NCBI GenBank assembly: GCA_964539825.1
Contig: CAZIKF010000011.1
Span: 1 to 64,000 of the forward strand
Reading direction: 5' to 3'
Source of the DNA: CAZIKF01 sp964539825
Lineage (GTDB): Bacteria > Muiribacteriota > UBA6191
Length of the DNA stretch: 64,000 bases
Part shown: in pieces, positions 1 through 8,085 of the stretch
How positions within the stretch are numbered: position 1 is the first letter of the stretch
Layout of the letters: each line of letters begins with the position of its first letter
The notes under the pieces: generated by a model
What the model was told of the DNA's origin: nothing
Databases searched by the model: none
The model's input: only the letters and a program-made list of their open reading frames with translations
Program-made: the position numbers and the translations under genes

Positions 1-814
1 CAGAGGTGGCTTGACCCAACTTAAATGCTCTCCGGAAAACCCGGGGCGGTTCAAAACAGCCTGAAGGAACGTTTTTGGGGTTATATCTAGTCCCGCCAGT
101 AGGAAAATTGAAAGTGTTGCATCCTACAGCTTGATTCAATAAATCAAGAAATCCTCCTACTTCTGTGATTTCCCACCAAGAAAAGGAGTTGGTAGGAAGC
201 TTGTCTCCCTTTGTGTTGCTATGATCGAAACCAGTCACTGCCCTAAATTGTTCTTGCGTAACTTCGAATTTTCCTATGTAGAAGTCCTTTGAGATTGCGA
301 CGAGATGGCGGACACTTTCATCAACGGAATGGCCGGACTCTCCTATGCGTGATCCCATGGTAAAAATGCCTGCATTAATTCGAATTAACTCGAATCCAAA
401 CTTTGGGTCTGTCCAACTTTCGCCAGTTGGAATAACCATTTGTCCCACGGGTTCAATATCAAGCCGAAAATTAGCACTTAAAACCCTCCCACTGAACGTC
501 TTAGCACCATCAAAGAAGATTGTTTTTGTTTCGAATTCTGGGATACTACCAATCAATCCAAAATCACCACTGAGACTACTTTGTTGAATCTGTAAATAAG
601 TGGATTGATCCTCTGAATAAAACAATTTCACAAATAATGCAGTCCCCCCAGGCTCTCGGATTCTATATTGGATTTGAACTCGTCCATCCTCTGGGAGTTG
701 TTCCGCAAGGAGATTACCACTGTTGAAAGAGAGATCCTGCTCAACAGCAGCAAAGTTCGTGTTCCACATGGAAAGAAGGAGCCAACCAATTAGGATATAA
801 AATTTAAGATTCAT
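1..814 (-). CDS. Exported SUMF1/formylglycine-generating-enzyme-type domain protein, C-terminus outside window
   Basis: The reading frame is open from the ATG at 814 to the window edge (271 residues visible). It starts with a signal peptide (hydrophobic residues 5-22, probable cleavage after FAA). Residues about 25-130 look like the beta-sandwich module that often precedes SUMF1 domains (YRIREPGGTALFVKLFYSED, then SGDFG). From about residue 145 the typical SUMF1 opening appears: FELIRINAGIFTMGS, followed by KDFYIGKFEVTQEQF. The family covers formylglycine-generating enzymes and many non-catalytic carbohydrate- or ligand-binding relatives. The catalytic cysteines would lie in the missing C-terminal part, so activity cannot be judged. 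It sits 22 bp downstream of the next gene on the same strand and is probably co-transcribed with it. Confidence 0.8.
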   Translation of the reverse strand, partial: MNLKFYILIGWLLLSMWNTNFAAVEQDLSFNSGNLLAEQLPEDGRVQIQYRIREPGGTALFVKLFYSEDQSTYLQIQQSSLSGDFGLIGSIPEFETKTIFFDGAKTFSGRVLSANFRLDIEPVGQMVIPTGESWTDPKFGFELIRINAGIFTMGSRIGESGHSVDESVRHLVAISKDFYIGKFEVTQEQFRAVTGFDHSNTKGDKLPTNSFSWWEITEVGGFLDLLNQAVGCNTFNFPTGGTRYNPKNVPSGCFEPPRVFRRAFKLGQATS

Positions 815-836
815 CTGATTTCTCTTTTGTATTTCA

Positions 837-2324
837 CTACTGGATAATATATCCAATTCCTGGTTTAAGGGTATCCAAAGTACCTATACTAGGCCCATAA
901 ATTGACTGGAGTTCTGAAATTGATAGAGATCGGTGGCTTACTTTCCAATTACTATTTTCATATGTCCAAATCGTGGTCTTAGAATAGTTAGTGAGAAAGG
1001 TCTCCGCATGCATAGTCTGTTGTACTCCGATCAGTGATAGCCCGGCTTCAAATTTTTGCTGAACGAATTTTTGGGGGACTTCAGGAAGAGCTATATTAAA
1101 TCCTTCACCGGGTTTGACCAATATAAAGAGCCCTTCCCCTGCCTCCATATCAGTGAAAATGGAGTAAGCGCTCAGCTTATTGCGATGTGCTGCGGGAGTA
1201 TCTGGAGGAGGGAAGATGCTCCAAGAACCATTTTTCAATTTCCATGCGACAAAGACTTTTTTAAGACTTTCTCCAAGGAGTTCAGTAATCCTCATGCTTT
1301 TATGGTTTGAAGGTAAAGAAATGAGATTCCAGCCTTCACTGACCGGAATCATTAAAGATTGAGATGCTATTTCATCTGAATTTAATACTTCAATTTGCAA
1401 GGAAATAGTCTTAATCAAGCTTGGTGTTGTGGAGTCGATAACTTCTATTGAAAAACCGTAATTTCCAGTTTCATTGGGTGAGCCGGATAGAGAATTTGAA
1501 GTCCCAAAAAAATCGATTCCTCCTGGTGGCAATCCTTCTGTCACCTTAGCTGTATAGGGTCCATTACCACCAGTATAGGAAAAATCATAAAGATAACTAT
1601 GTCCAAAAATTGCAGGATGAAGAGGGCCTGAGGCCAGCCGGATAGGTTCGGGAACATCAAACTCAACGAGAGTTGAAGAAAAAAGATTTGAATAAGAATC
1701 ACTCAAATAAAACTGAGTAAACCAATGCCCCGGATTTACAAGAGTCGCATTCCAACTCATTCCGCTGGATGAGCCTGAAAAGAATTGATCGAGGTCATTA
1801 CTCAGTAGGGCAGAGTCAGGGCTAAATTGGTCCATAATATCGTTGTAGGTACTGGATAAAAGAAGAGAACTCTGAAGCCCAAAACCAGATTGAACATTGT
1901 TATTGGGAGCCCAACTTACTTCATCCAATTGATCCCACTGAACAATTATCTGACCCGTACCGTTCGAATAAATAGGCGTATTTATTCGAAAGTTTAAAAA
2001 TTCAGGTGGCTTATAATCCAGAAAGATCGGAACCGTGGAAAAGGAAACATCACTGACCATAAAATCCATAGAAATAATTTCAGAGAATAGGGCAAGTCCT
2101 GGTTTCTGAATTTCAAACCGGTAATCAAAGTCTAAAATATCAGAATATAGGGAAAGACCTGAAACGACGGGAATTGTATTGTAATTAAGAGCAATTTGGT
2201 TGGAATAAATCGACAGCGTTTGAGCTGAGAATGCACTGAAGGGTAGGCTAAGACTGCACAGAAGATATACAGCTTTAAAAGATACCGTAAAGTTCAATGC
2301 TTTAATCCTTATATGGATCCACAA
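837..2324 (-). CDS. Exported Ig-like (He_PIG) repeat protein, hypothetical
   Basis: A 495-residue protein with an N-terminal signal peptide (about residues 14-34, ending in SAFSA). The N-terminal half repeats short units of the type SIYSNQI / LYSDIL / LFSEII, suggesting a beta-rich repeat. Residues about 245-315 match the putative Ig (He_PIG) pattern, with GGNGPYTAKV, GLPPGG and LSGSPNETG. The C-terminal part begins with PVSEGWNLISLP, a domain often found at the end of large surface proteins. The longest frame starts with TTG at 2324; the leucine codon TTG at residue 10 is an alternative, and no ATG is suitably placed. Function is unknown; surface adhesion or polymer binding is a guess from the domains. 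It is upstream of, and probably in one operon with, the SUMF1-domain gene. Confidence 0.75.
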   Translation of the reverse strand: MWIHIRIKALNFTVSFKAVYLLCSLSLPFSAFSAQTLSIYSNQIALNYNTIPVVSGLSLYSDILDFDYRFEIQKPGLALFSEIISMDFMVSDVSFSTVPIFLDYKPPEFLNFRINTPIYSNGTGQIIVQWDQLDEVSWAPNNNVQSGFGLQSSLLLSSTYNDIMDQFSPDSALLSNDLDQFFSGSSSGMSWNATLVNPGHWFTQFYLSDSYSNLFSSTLVEFDVPEPIRLASGPLHPAIFGHSYLYDFSYTGGNGPYTAKVTEGLPPGGIDFFGTSNSLSGSPNETGNYGFSIEVIDSTTPSLIKTISLQIEVLNSDEIASQSLMIPVSEGWNLISLPSNHKSMRITELLGESLKKVFVAWKLKNGSWSIFPPPDTPAAHRNKLSAYSIFTDMEAGEGLFILVKPGEGFNIALPEVPQKFVQQKFEAGLSLIGVQQTMHAETFLTNYSKTTIWTYENSNWKVSHRSLSISELQSIYGPSIGTLDTLKPGIGYIIQ

Positions 2325-2546
2325 ATTAAAGAGTAGATCCTAACGCTTTCCTTAAACCACTCAAGAAGGTTGGTAGTAGCAAATAGCATGGCTTAACTCC
2401 ATTTAATCCAAACATATCTTAACAAATAGGAAAGGTGACTTGCTCAGATGAGGGGGGATATCTTCAAGCTTCTCATGCCAAGGTCGATTTACTGCCAATC
2501 TCTCGATTTTCAAGGGGGGCTTTCGATGGATATTTTCAAGGGTCGC

Positions 2547-2624
2547 GTCACACTCACGTCACACTAGCAGTTGAAAAAGCCAGCAAGTCCCAACAAGTTC
2601 CAAATTTTTGACATCTCCGCAAAC
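2547..2624. repeat. 78-bp direct repeat, copy 1 (partner at 5217-5294)
   Basis: This stretch (GTCACACTCA ... CTCCGCAAAC) recurs at 5217-5294 in the same orientation with only five mismatches by eye. The two copies bracket about 2.6 kb that includes a tRNA/tmRNA-like 3' fragment, a palindromic element, an arsenite exporter and a truncated fic gene. Read on the minus strand both copies could encode CGD(V/I)KNLELVGTCW, so they may be remnants of a coding sequence such as the end of a mobile-element gene. I do not recognise the family. Confidence 0.85.
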
Positions 2625-2690
2625 CCGCTCTACAATTGATGATACGCGTTGATTCTTTTTGGTTCTTGCTGGCTGGGTTGTTAGCTACTT

Positions 2691-2736
2691 AAGAATGGCA
2701 TTCAAAAGGTCAGGGGTTCGACTCCCCTTAGCTCCA
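2691..2736 (+). other. tmRNA (or tRNA) 3'-end-like fragment: T-arm plus 3' acceptor strand
   Basis: The sequence AGGGG-TTCGACT-CCCCT forms a perfect T-stem and loop, followed directly by TAGCTCCA, which resembles the 3' acceptor strand of tmRNA (family ending AGCTCCACCA). No CCA is encoded; the next bases are CTC. The matching 5' acceptor strand and the tmRNA start (GGGGCTA... GGATTCGAC) are not visible in the 350 bases upstream, so this is not a complete RNA gene. Such 3' ends are common attachment sites for integrating elements, and this one lies just inside a 78-bp direct repeat. Confidence 0.45.
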
Positions 2737-2743
2737 CTCTTTT

Positions 2744-2909
2744 GTGAGTCGAGATGGGGAAATTTTGGGTGAGTCAGTAGCTCCAGGAACGGCACCTGAC
2801 CGCGGTTCACTCCTCGACCGTAGCGCCGCTACGCTCTTCGGCCCGAACCACGCCCATGCACCATTCCTGAAACTCCTGCTTCACCCAAAATTTCCCCATC
2901 TCGACTCAC
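2744..2909. repeat. Palindromic element with perfect 29-bp inverted arms
   Basis: Bases 2744-2772 (GTGAGTCGAGATGGGGAAAT...) are the exact reverse complement of 2881-2909. The symmetry continues imperfectly inward (CAGGAACGG against CAGGAATGG, CGCGGTTC against CGTGGTTC) toward a centre near 2825 that has its own small palindrome, GTAGCGCCGCTAC. The whole 166 bp could fold into one long cruciform or RNA hairpin. It begins eight bases after the tRNA/tmRNA-like fragment. No transposase is present, so it resembles a non-autonomous palindromic repeat. Short open frames inside it (RDGEILGE in both arms) look incidental. The rest of the gene-free 2325-3080 stretch shows nothing else I can support. 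Confidence 0.8.
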
Positions 2910-3080
2910 GTTCTGGATTTTTTCATATAACTTTTGCTGGTACCACGTCTCGGCTCTCGCCTCACTTTTTTTAAAATTGATTTCATACTTGGGATTTGAT
3001 CGAGAGAACGTGGGACTTATACATTTTTTGTATTTTTGGGGCCATTCGGGCCAGTCCACTCTTTCTTTTCATGGTTTCGC

Positions 3081-4268
3081 CTATTCCGTGCGGAACCAAC
3101 CTGATGTCCGCTTGCAGATCCTGACCAGCATCAGCATGACCGGCACCTCGATCAATACGCCGACTACGGTGGCCAGAGCAGCACCGGATGAAAGGCCGAA
3201 GAGCATGACAGCGGTAGCGATGGCGACCTCGAAGTGATTGGAAGCGCCGATCAAGGCAGCCGGGGCGGCATCTTCGTATTTCATTTTGAGCATTTTGGCT
3301 CCGACGTATCCCAGTCCGAAAATAAACACGGTCTGGATGAAAAGCGGGATGGAAATCCAGAGGATAGTCAGCGGGTTGGCCAGAATGGTTTCGCCTTTGA
3401 AGCTGAACAGCAATACCAGTGTCAACAGTAGTGCACTGATGGTTACCGGTGTCAGGACGTTAAGAAACTTTTCCTTGAACCACGCTTCGCCCTTGTGGCC
3501 GATTATCCACTTGCGCGAGATATATCCTGCAACTAGCGGCAGTGCCACATAGATAGCCACGGACAGCAGCAGAGCCTGCCACGGAACCGGAAGTTTGCCG
3601 ACACCCAGCAGAAATCCGCCTAACACGGCATAGAGGACCAGCATGGTCAGGGAGTTGATTGCGACCATGACGAGTGTCAGCCCATCATTGCCCCGAGCAA
3701 GATATCCCCAGACCAGCACCATGGCGGTACAGGGTGCAATCCCCAGTAGGATGCATCCGGCAAAGTAACTGCGCCACAAGGGCACCTGGAGCATTTTGAT
3801 ACCGTCCTGCAAGACCACGGTTCCTGCCCCATGCTCAGCGCCAACCGGGAGGTCGAGACCGAACGGCATTTTCACCAGATCCAGCGCTTCGGCTCCGATC
3901 AATCCCTTAAGCAGGAAGCCAAGAAACAACATGGCGATGGCATACATAGTGAATGGCTTGATGCACCAGTTGATGAACAAGGTCAGAAAAACGGGTTTTC
4001 CGCTTTTACCTGCTTTGACCACGCTGGCAAAATCGATTTTGACCATGATTGGGTACATCATGAAGAACAGGCAGATGGCAATTGGAATGGATACGACAGG
4101 CGCTCCATTGACATTGATACTCATTCCATCCAGTGTTTTTGCCAGTCCCGGAGTGACTTTGCCAAGGAAAATCCCCACCACAATGCACAACCCGACCCAG
4201 ACGGTCAGATACTTTTCAAAAATACTGGTCATTTGCCGGTCATTTGCCGAACAAATTTCATTATTCAT
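3081..4268 (-). CDS. acr3: ACR3-family arsenite efflux transporter
   Basis: A 395-residue integral membrane protein with about ten hydrophobic segments, close to full length for the bacterial ACR3 family. Family-typical stretches are visible: ICLFFMMYPIMVKIDF (about 63-79), GIAPCTAMVLVWGYLARG with the essential cysteine of ACR3 proteins (about 178-195), and ALIGASNHFEVAIATAV near the C-terminus (about 337-353). ACR3 exports As(III) from the cytoplasm using the proton motive force. No arsR repressor or arsC reductase lies next to it, which is unusual. The gene lies within the 78-bp direct repeats beside a truncated fic gene, and its G+C content looks higher than that of the flanking genes (impression, not calculated). 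Horizontal acquisition is therefore likely. Confidence 0.93.
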   Translation of the reverse strand: MNNEICSANDRQMTSIFEKYLTVWVGLCIVVGIFLGKVTPGLAKTLDGMSINVNGAPVVSIPIAICLFFMMYPIMVKIDFASVVKAGKSGKPVFLTLFINWCIKPFTMYAIAMLFLGFLLKGLIGAEALDLVKMPFGLDLPVGAEHGAGTVVLQDGIKMLQVPLWRSYFAGCILLGIAPCTAMVLVWGYLARGNDGLTLVMVAINSLTMLVLYAVLGGFLLGVGKLPVPWQALLLSVAIYVALPLVAGYISRKWIIGHKGEAWFKEKFLNVLTPVTISALLLTLVLLFSFKGETILANPLTILWISIPLFIQTVFIFGLGYVGAKMLKMKYEDAAPAALIGASNHFEVAIATAVMLFGLSSGAALATVVGVLIEVPVMLMLVRICKRTSGWFRTE

Positions 4269-4521
4269 ACCTCAACTCCACTGTTCATTTCATTTCTCAT
4301 CAAATCATTTAGCCACGTAATCTGATCATCCTGAGGTCCTGACCATCAACTCAGTATTTTTGGGGATAGTCCAGAATCGCGCTAGTTTAAGCGATTTTTG
4401 CACTTTTTTTGCTTTCAGCAAGCGCGGCTCTTTTTTCTAAGTGTACTCGGGAGATGCTCAGTGAGGGTAATGGAAGTTAGCCATGGATCCTTTACAAGGG
4501 TAGCGACTTTGTGAGGTTCTA

Positions 4522-5217
4522 CTAGCCAGGGCGATTGTACCCAACTTTGACCGCCTGTTCCATTGCCGCAATCTCTTCGTCGGTCAGGAAATCAAAGTGG
4601 GCAGTTCTTTTTCTGGTAGAAAGGTTCCCGCCGTTCTGTAGGCACAGCTGTATGAACAAATCAATCAGGCGGTCAGGCATGTCGATGATTTCCTGTATCC
4701 CCTTTTTAGTATTGTCATAGTTGGATAGAAAGCTGAGCTCCTCCACGAGTTCTTCCTCGATGGTTTTGTTTACAAAACCGTACAAAGCTTCTGCCTGAAC
4801 AGTCATATCGATGTACTGGTACCAGCACGCAGTATCGTTCTCGACGGTCATTTGCCCCATTTTATCCAGCCGATAATCAACGAGTTGAAGCAAAGGCCGC
4901 GAGAACGCCTCCAGCGATACATCGTAATCCTCTGGATTCTTGAGCATGACTGCCGAAACCGGGAACATGAGCCCACGTGGAACCATTTTCTGTAGCGAAA
5001 GGATGTTGTGTATAAGGAACCTATGAATTCGGCCGTTTCCATCTTCAAACGGGTGCATGAATACAAAGCCGTAGGCAATCGCTGCCGCATGGATGACCGG
5101 AGAAACTTTTCCCTCTTTCATCCGCTTATGGGATTCAATCAGCCCGGACATCAGGTTTGGAAGGTCGTCAGGCTTTGGACAGACGTAATGAATGACCTCC
5201 TTCTGGTATTCAATGTG
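4522..5217 (-). pseudogene. Fic-domain protein, 5'-truncated at a direct repeat
   Basis: The frame holds the Fic core motif HPFEDGNGRIHR, which in Fic enzymes binds the nucleotide and catalyses AMPylation or a related transfer. It continues into the C-terminal helical region seen in larger Fic family proteins. From the ATG at 5151, 209 residues remain, but the same frame reads on upstream to 5217 (HIEYQKEVIHYVCPKPDDLP, a plausible Fic linker) and then meets TGA at 5218-5220. That is exactly where the 78-bp direct repeat starts. The N-terminal half, including any inhibitory helix, is therefore missing. A shortened product starting at the internal ATG 5151 is possible, but the sequence looks like a gene cut by recombination. 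Confidence 0.75.
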
Positions 5218-5294
5218 TCACACTCAGGCCACACTAGCAGTTGAAAAAACCAGCAAGTGCCAACAAGTTCCAAATTTTTGATATCTCCGCAAAC
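5217..5294. repeat. 78-bp direct repeat, copy 2 (partner at 2547-2624)
   Basis: Same orientation and about 94% identical by eye to 2547-2624. It starts at the point where the fic reading frame is interrupted. The remaining gene-free sequence up to 5495 shows no gene I can support. Confidence 0.85.
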
Positions 5295-5495
5295 GGCTCC
5301 ATAGAGTTGGTCTTTTATTTCGCTCTCGAAGAGCAAAGGAATCGACAGATTCCTGGTTGGCCTCGCAATCCGGGTAAGGTAAATGCGTTTAGGTCTAGGA
5401 ACATTTTGAATTTCTTGAATATTCTTCTTTGGTCAGACGGAATTCATCCTTGCATGGAACAGAATTAGACAGAGTTTGAACCAAGGAGAATAGCG

Positions 5496-6791
5496 ATGAA
5501 ACTTCAAATTTTATTATTCGTCCTCATGACCGCAACCTACTTATCCCAGGAAGCAATACCGTCAGAAATGGGAACAGCGAGTGATTCCAACTGGCCTTCA
5601 AGATTTCTTGTGAATGGGAAAATTCCAGATCAGGTTGCCGGGGTAGAGATTGATTCAGTGATTGGCTCAGTAATTGGAGTGAATCAGGCGGCAAATTCTG
5701 TTTCTGAGTATGAAAGGGGGCTAAGCATGCTTGAGAAAATGCATCTTCGCATGACTGCAGCCAGGGCTAAGGAAGCTTTCATGATGAAGCTCACCTATTT
5801 TCTAATCAAGCAGTATGGTTTTGTGATCAGTAAACAGGGGGCCGCCGGTGAGGGTGCTCGAGAGGCTATGGTAAACCACTTTCTAACCCTGGAAGCGTTT
5901 GCTCATAGAGAGCCAGCTATCGCGGGAAAGATTGTTCCACAATTTCATAAGGGCATTTCAGCTTTGCGAAACAAGGTGAAATCACTGGCTCTAGATGTGT
6001 ATCGCAAAAGAAAGTTAGAAGTTGCCTCAAATCAGCATCACGAGGGTTATGCTCAAGATCTTGGAAATTCTACTACCAGGGTGAGGGGAGCATCTGGCCA
6101 ATGCGGCAACTGGAACTATTCCCGTTCAGACTGCTATGAATGTGCTTCTTATGCCGTGGAAAGAGCTTTGAAATTACGTTTTGGGCAATCCGATCCCTGG
6201 GGTAATCCCAATACGAACCGACGTCTGAATTATCCCCAGTATGCCAATCAATTTCACAAGGGGTGGGTGGAAGATGTGGATCGGAGGACATTCAGGCTTA
6301 CCCAGGTATTTCAGGCCAAGGATCATTCCTCCTCAGAAAAGGTGAAAGGCCTTAACACAGCCCTGGCAGCCCCCAATGGCTCGGTGCTGGTCTGGAATGT
6401 GTGCGGTTCTCATCCGGCTGGTCATATTGCAGTGAAGACCTCTGCTACCCAGGCAGCCTCAAGCTTCACAGCCCCGATCCAAAAAACATGTTCCAATCCA
6501 AGGACGCAGATCATTGGGGTATATGCTCCTGTAGAGAACACCGCTAAGGTGCAGGCCTTCAGGTATGATGAGAAAAGACTGCAAACTCAGCTTGGAAAAA
6601 CAGCGGTAGGGCAACAGAACCCAGGGGCGGGTGAAAGTGATCTGAGTAAAATACTCACCGAAATTACTTCATCTAGAAGGCTGGCTGACTACTCCCCTGG
6701 GCATGTTTCTGGCGAGGAAATTGATTTCTCGATTGAGTCTGGCGAAGCCAATGGGGAAATGAGACTCTTCGAGGGTGTGGAGATTCAATAA
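5496..6791 (+). CDS. Exported protein with possible CHAP/NlpC-like cysteine peptidase domain
   Basis: 431 residues starting MKLQILLFVLMTATYLSQEA, a signal-peptide-like start, with GGAG about ten bases before the ATG. Residues 65-180 are helical. From about 200 the protein is rich in aromatic residues and cysteines: C203, C213 and C216 in SDCYECASYAVERAL, then GSVLVWNVCGSHPAGHIAV with H310. A cysteine at the start of a helix followed by a glycine-histidine-hydrophobic strand is the arrangement of CHAP and NlpC/P60 amidases, which cleave peptidoglycan peptides. C216 or C213 and H310 would be the catalytic pair. The match is by pattern only. The C-terminal 90 residues look disordered. It is followed by another exported protein on the same strand. 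Confidence 0.7.
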   Translation: MKLQILLFVLMTATYLSQEAIPSEMGTASDSNWPSRFLVNGKIPDQVAGVEIDSVIGSVIGVNQAANSVSEYERGLSMLEKMHLRMTAARAKEAFMMKLTYFLIKQYGFVISKQGAAGEGAREAMVNHFLTLEAFAHREPAIAGKIVPQFHKGISALRNKVKSLALDVYRKRKLEVASNQHHEGYAQDLGNSTTRVRGASGQCGNWNYSRSDCYECASYAVERALKLRFGQSDPWGNPNTNRRLNYPQYANQFHKGWVEDVDRRTFRLTQVFQAKDHSSSEKVKGLNTALAAPNGSVLVWNVCGSHPAGHIAVKTSATQAASSFTAPIQKTCSNPRTQIIGVYAPVENTAKVQAFRYDEKRLQTQLGKTAVGQQNPGAGESDLSKILTEITSSRRLADYSPGHVSGEEIDFSIESGEANGEMRLFEGVEIQ

Positions 6792-6863
6792 CAGAGGAGA
6801 AATTCCAGCCAGTAAAGCAACAAAACACCCTTTGAACCCGTACTTGTCGGGAGAGTTCTTTCA

Positions 6864-8072
6864 ATGAGGATGTTGTTTATGGCTTGGGTACGGGTTCTTA
6901 TATTCCTTTTCTTCACCTTCTCGGTTTCTTCCGAAGACTTTTTCGAAGGTTTGGAAGGGGAGGCTACAGCAGGTCAGGAAACCCAATCTGAAGGTAACCA
7001 GGCGGAGGTGGAACCCGATGGGGATTCCCCCACTCAAGCACAGAGCAAACCAAAGAAAGAGGAAAAGCCCGCAGCTGATTTGACCAGGGCCGATCTCATT
7101 AAGCTCACCGATCCATCGACGCTAGAGACTCCAGGAGATTTGTACCAAAGGCTGACTAAACTAACCCACTACTACGCTCCTGCTGATGGAAAACGAGAGG
7201 GAAAGGACCTGAGAGGAATTTTCCCCTGTATCTACAAAGAAACCACTCGCTTTGCCATTGAATCCTCCGCCGGTGGAAAAGATATTTATAAAAATCCAAA
7301 AAAGGTGCGTGAAATCGTGATTGTCTTTGGCAGGCTCTTTTTGGAGAGCTTTCACAAGGACTTAAAGGGGCAAGCGCCTTCAAAACACTGGAAGCCATAC
7401 TTTCAAAGTGCTTATAGCAAGGAAGTTCATCCCTTGCTTGTACTGGGCAAAGGGGTTAATGCCCATGTCAACATAGATTTGCAGGAAACGGTGGTCAGAA
7501 TTAAGGTGGGTCCGGGATTTCATGGGGATTTCATGGAATCGGGCAAGGAGCTCCTAAAGGTCCAGGCGACCATGCAAAAGGATTTGTTGAAACACTATGG
7601 TCTTAATCCAGAAGAAGTGAAGGCTTTCTTCAATGCCTTTTTCTTTGGTCGCGGATTCAATGCCTTGATGGGTGACGAAGAAGCCGCTTCAAAAGTTCTT
7701 TTCCAGGGCCTAAGAACAGTCGCCTGGAAACATGCTATGGCTCGTAGGGAGCTAAAATCCGGGAAGCATTATTTCGGAAATACCAAACGAGAGTTCCTGA
7801 TGAGCAATATTTGGAATCTCTACGAGGCATCTGATACAGCACTTGATACCTGGGTCGCGAAAGTCCTGGTAGAGAGACCGAAGGAAATGGGTATTCTGGA
7901 AGTAGCGCCAGGAGTGACAAAGGATGTACTCAATGGCCTGGGGCTAGCTGTGAGTTCAGCATGGCGCAGTTCAACAGCCACGGCAAAAGGGGTATACCAG
8001 GACAGCCAAAAATGGGCCAATACATTGGCCCAAAAGGTCTTCCCCACATATTGGCCAGCTCCCGGAAACTAG
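6864..8072 (+). CDS. Exported hypothetical protein with acidic, disordered N-terminal linker
   Basis: 402 residues. Residues 1-23 form a signal peptide (hydrophobic VLIFLFFTFSVSS), followed by an acidic, Gln/Glu/Pro-rich linker (about 25-75) and then a mostly helical globular part. I recognise no family. Visible points are a conserved-looking block KVGPGFHGDFMESGKELLKV (about 212-231) and AFFNAFFFGRGFNALMGDEEAA (about 253-274). It lies 72 bases after the preceding exported cysteine-peptidase-like gene on the same strand, with no terminator seen between them. The two may act together in the periplasm or at the surface. Confidence 0.65.
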   Translation: MRMLFMAWVRVLIFLFFTFSVSSEDFFEGLEGEATAGQETQSEGNQAEVEPDGDSPTQAQSKPKKEEKPAADLTRADLIKLTDPSTLETPGDLYQRLTKLTHYYAPADGKREGKDLRGIFPCIYKETTRFAIESSAGGKDIYKNPKKVREIVIVFGRLFLESFHKDLKGQAPSKHWKPYFQSAYSKEVHPLLVLGKGVNAHVNIDLQETVVRIKVGPGFHGDFMESGKELLKVQATMQKDLLKHYGLNPEEVKAFFNAFFFGRGFNALMGDEEAASKVLFQGLRTVAWKHAMARRELKSGKHYFGNTKREFLMSNIWNLYEASDTALDTWVAKVLVERPKEMGILEVAPGVTKDVLNGLGLAVSSAWRSSTATAKGVYQDSQKWANTLAQKVFPTYWPAPGN

Positions 8073-8085
8073 AAGCTGAATTTAC

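Noticed and set aside
2340..2736. A complete tmRNA gene ending at 2736
   Set aside because: The conserved 5' domain, matching acceptor strand and tag reading frame are not visible, and the 78-bp direct repeat lies where the gene body should be.
2744..3059. Short open frames in the palindromic element (RDGEILGE-type peptides on both strands)
   Set aside because: They are produced by the inverted arms themselves and have no start context or family.
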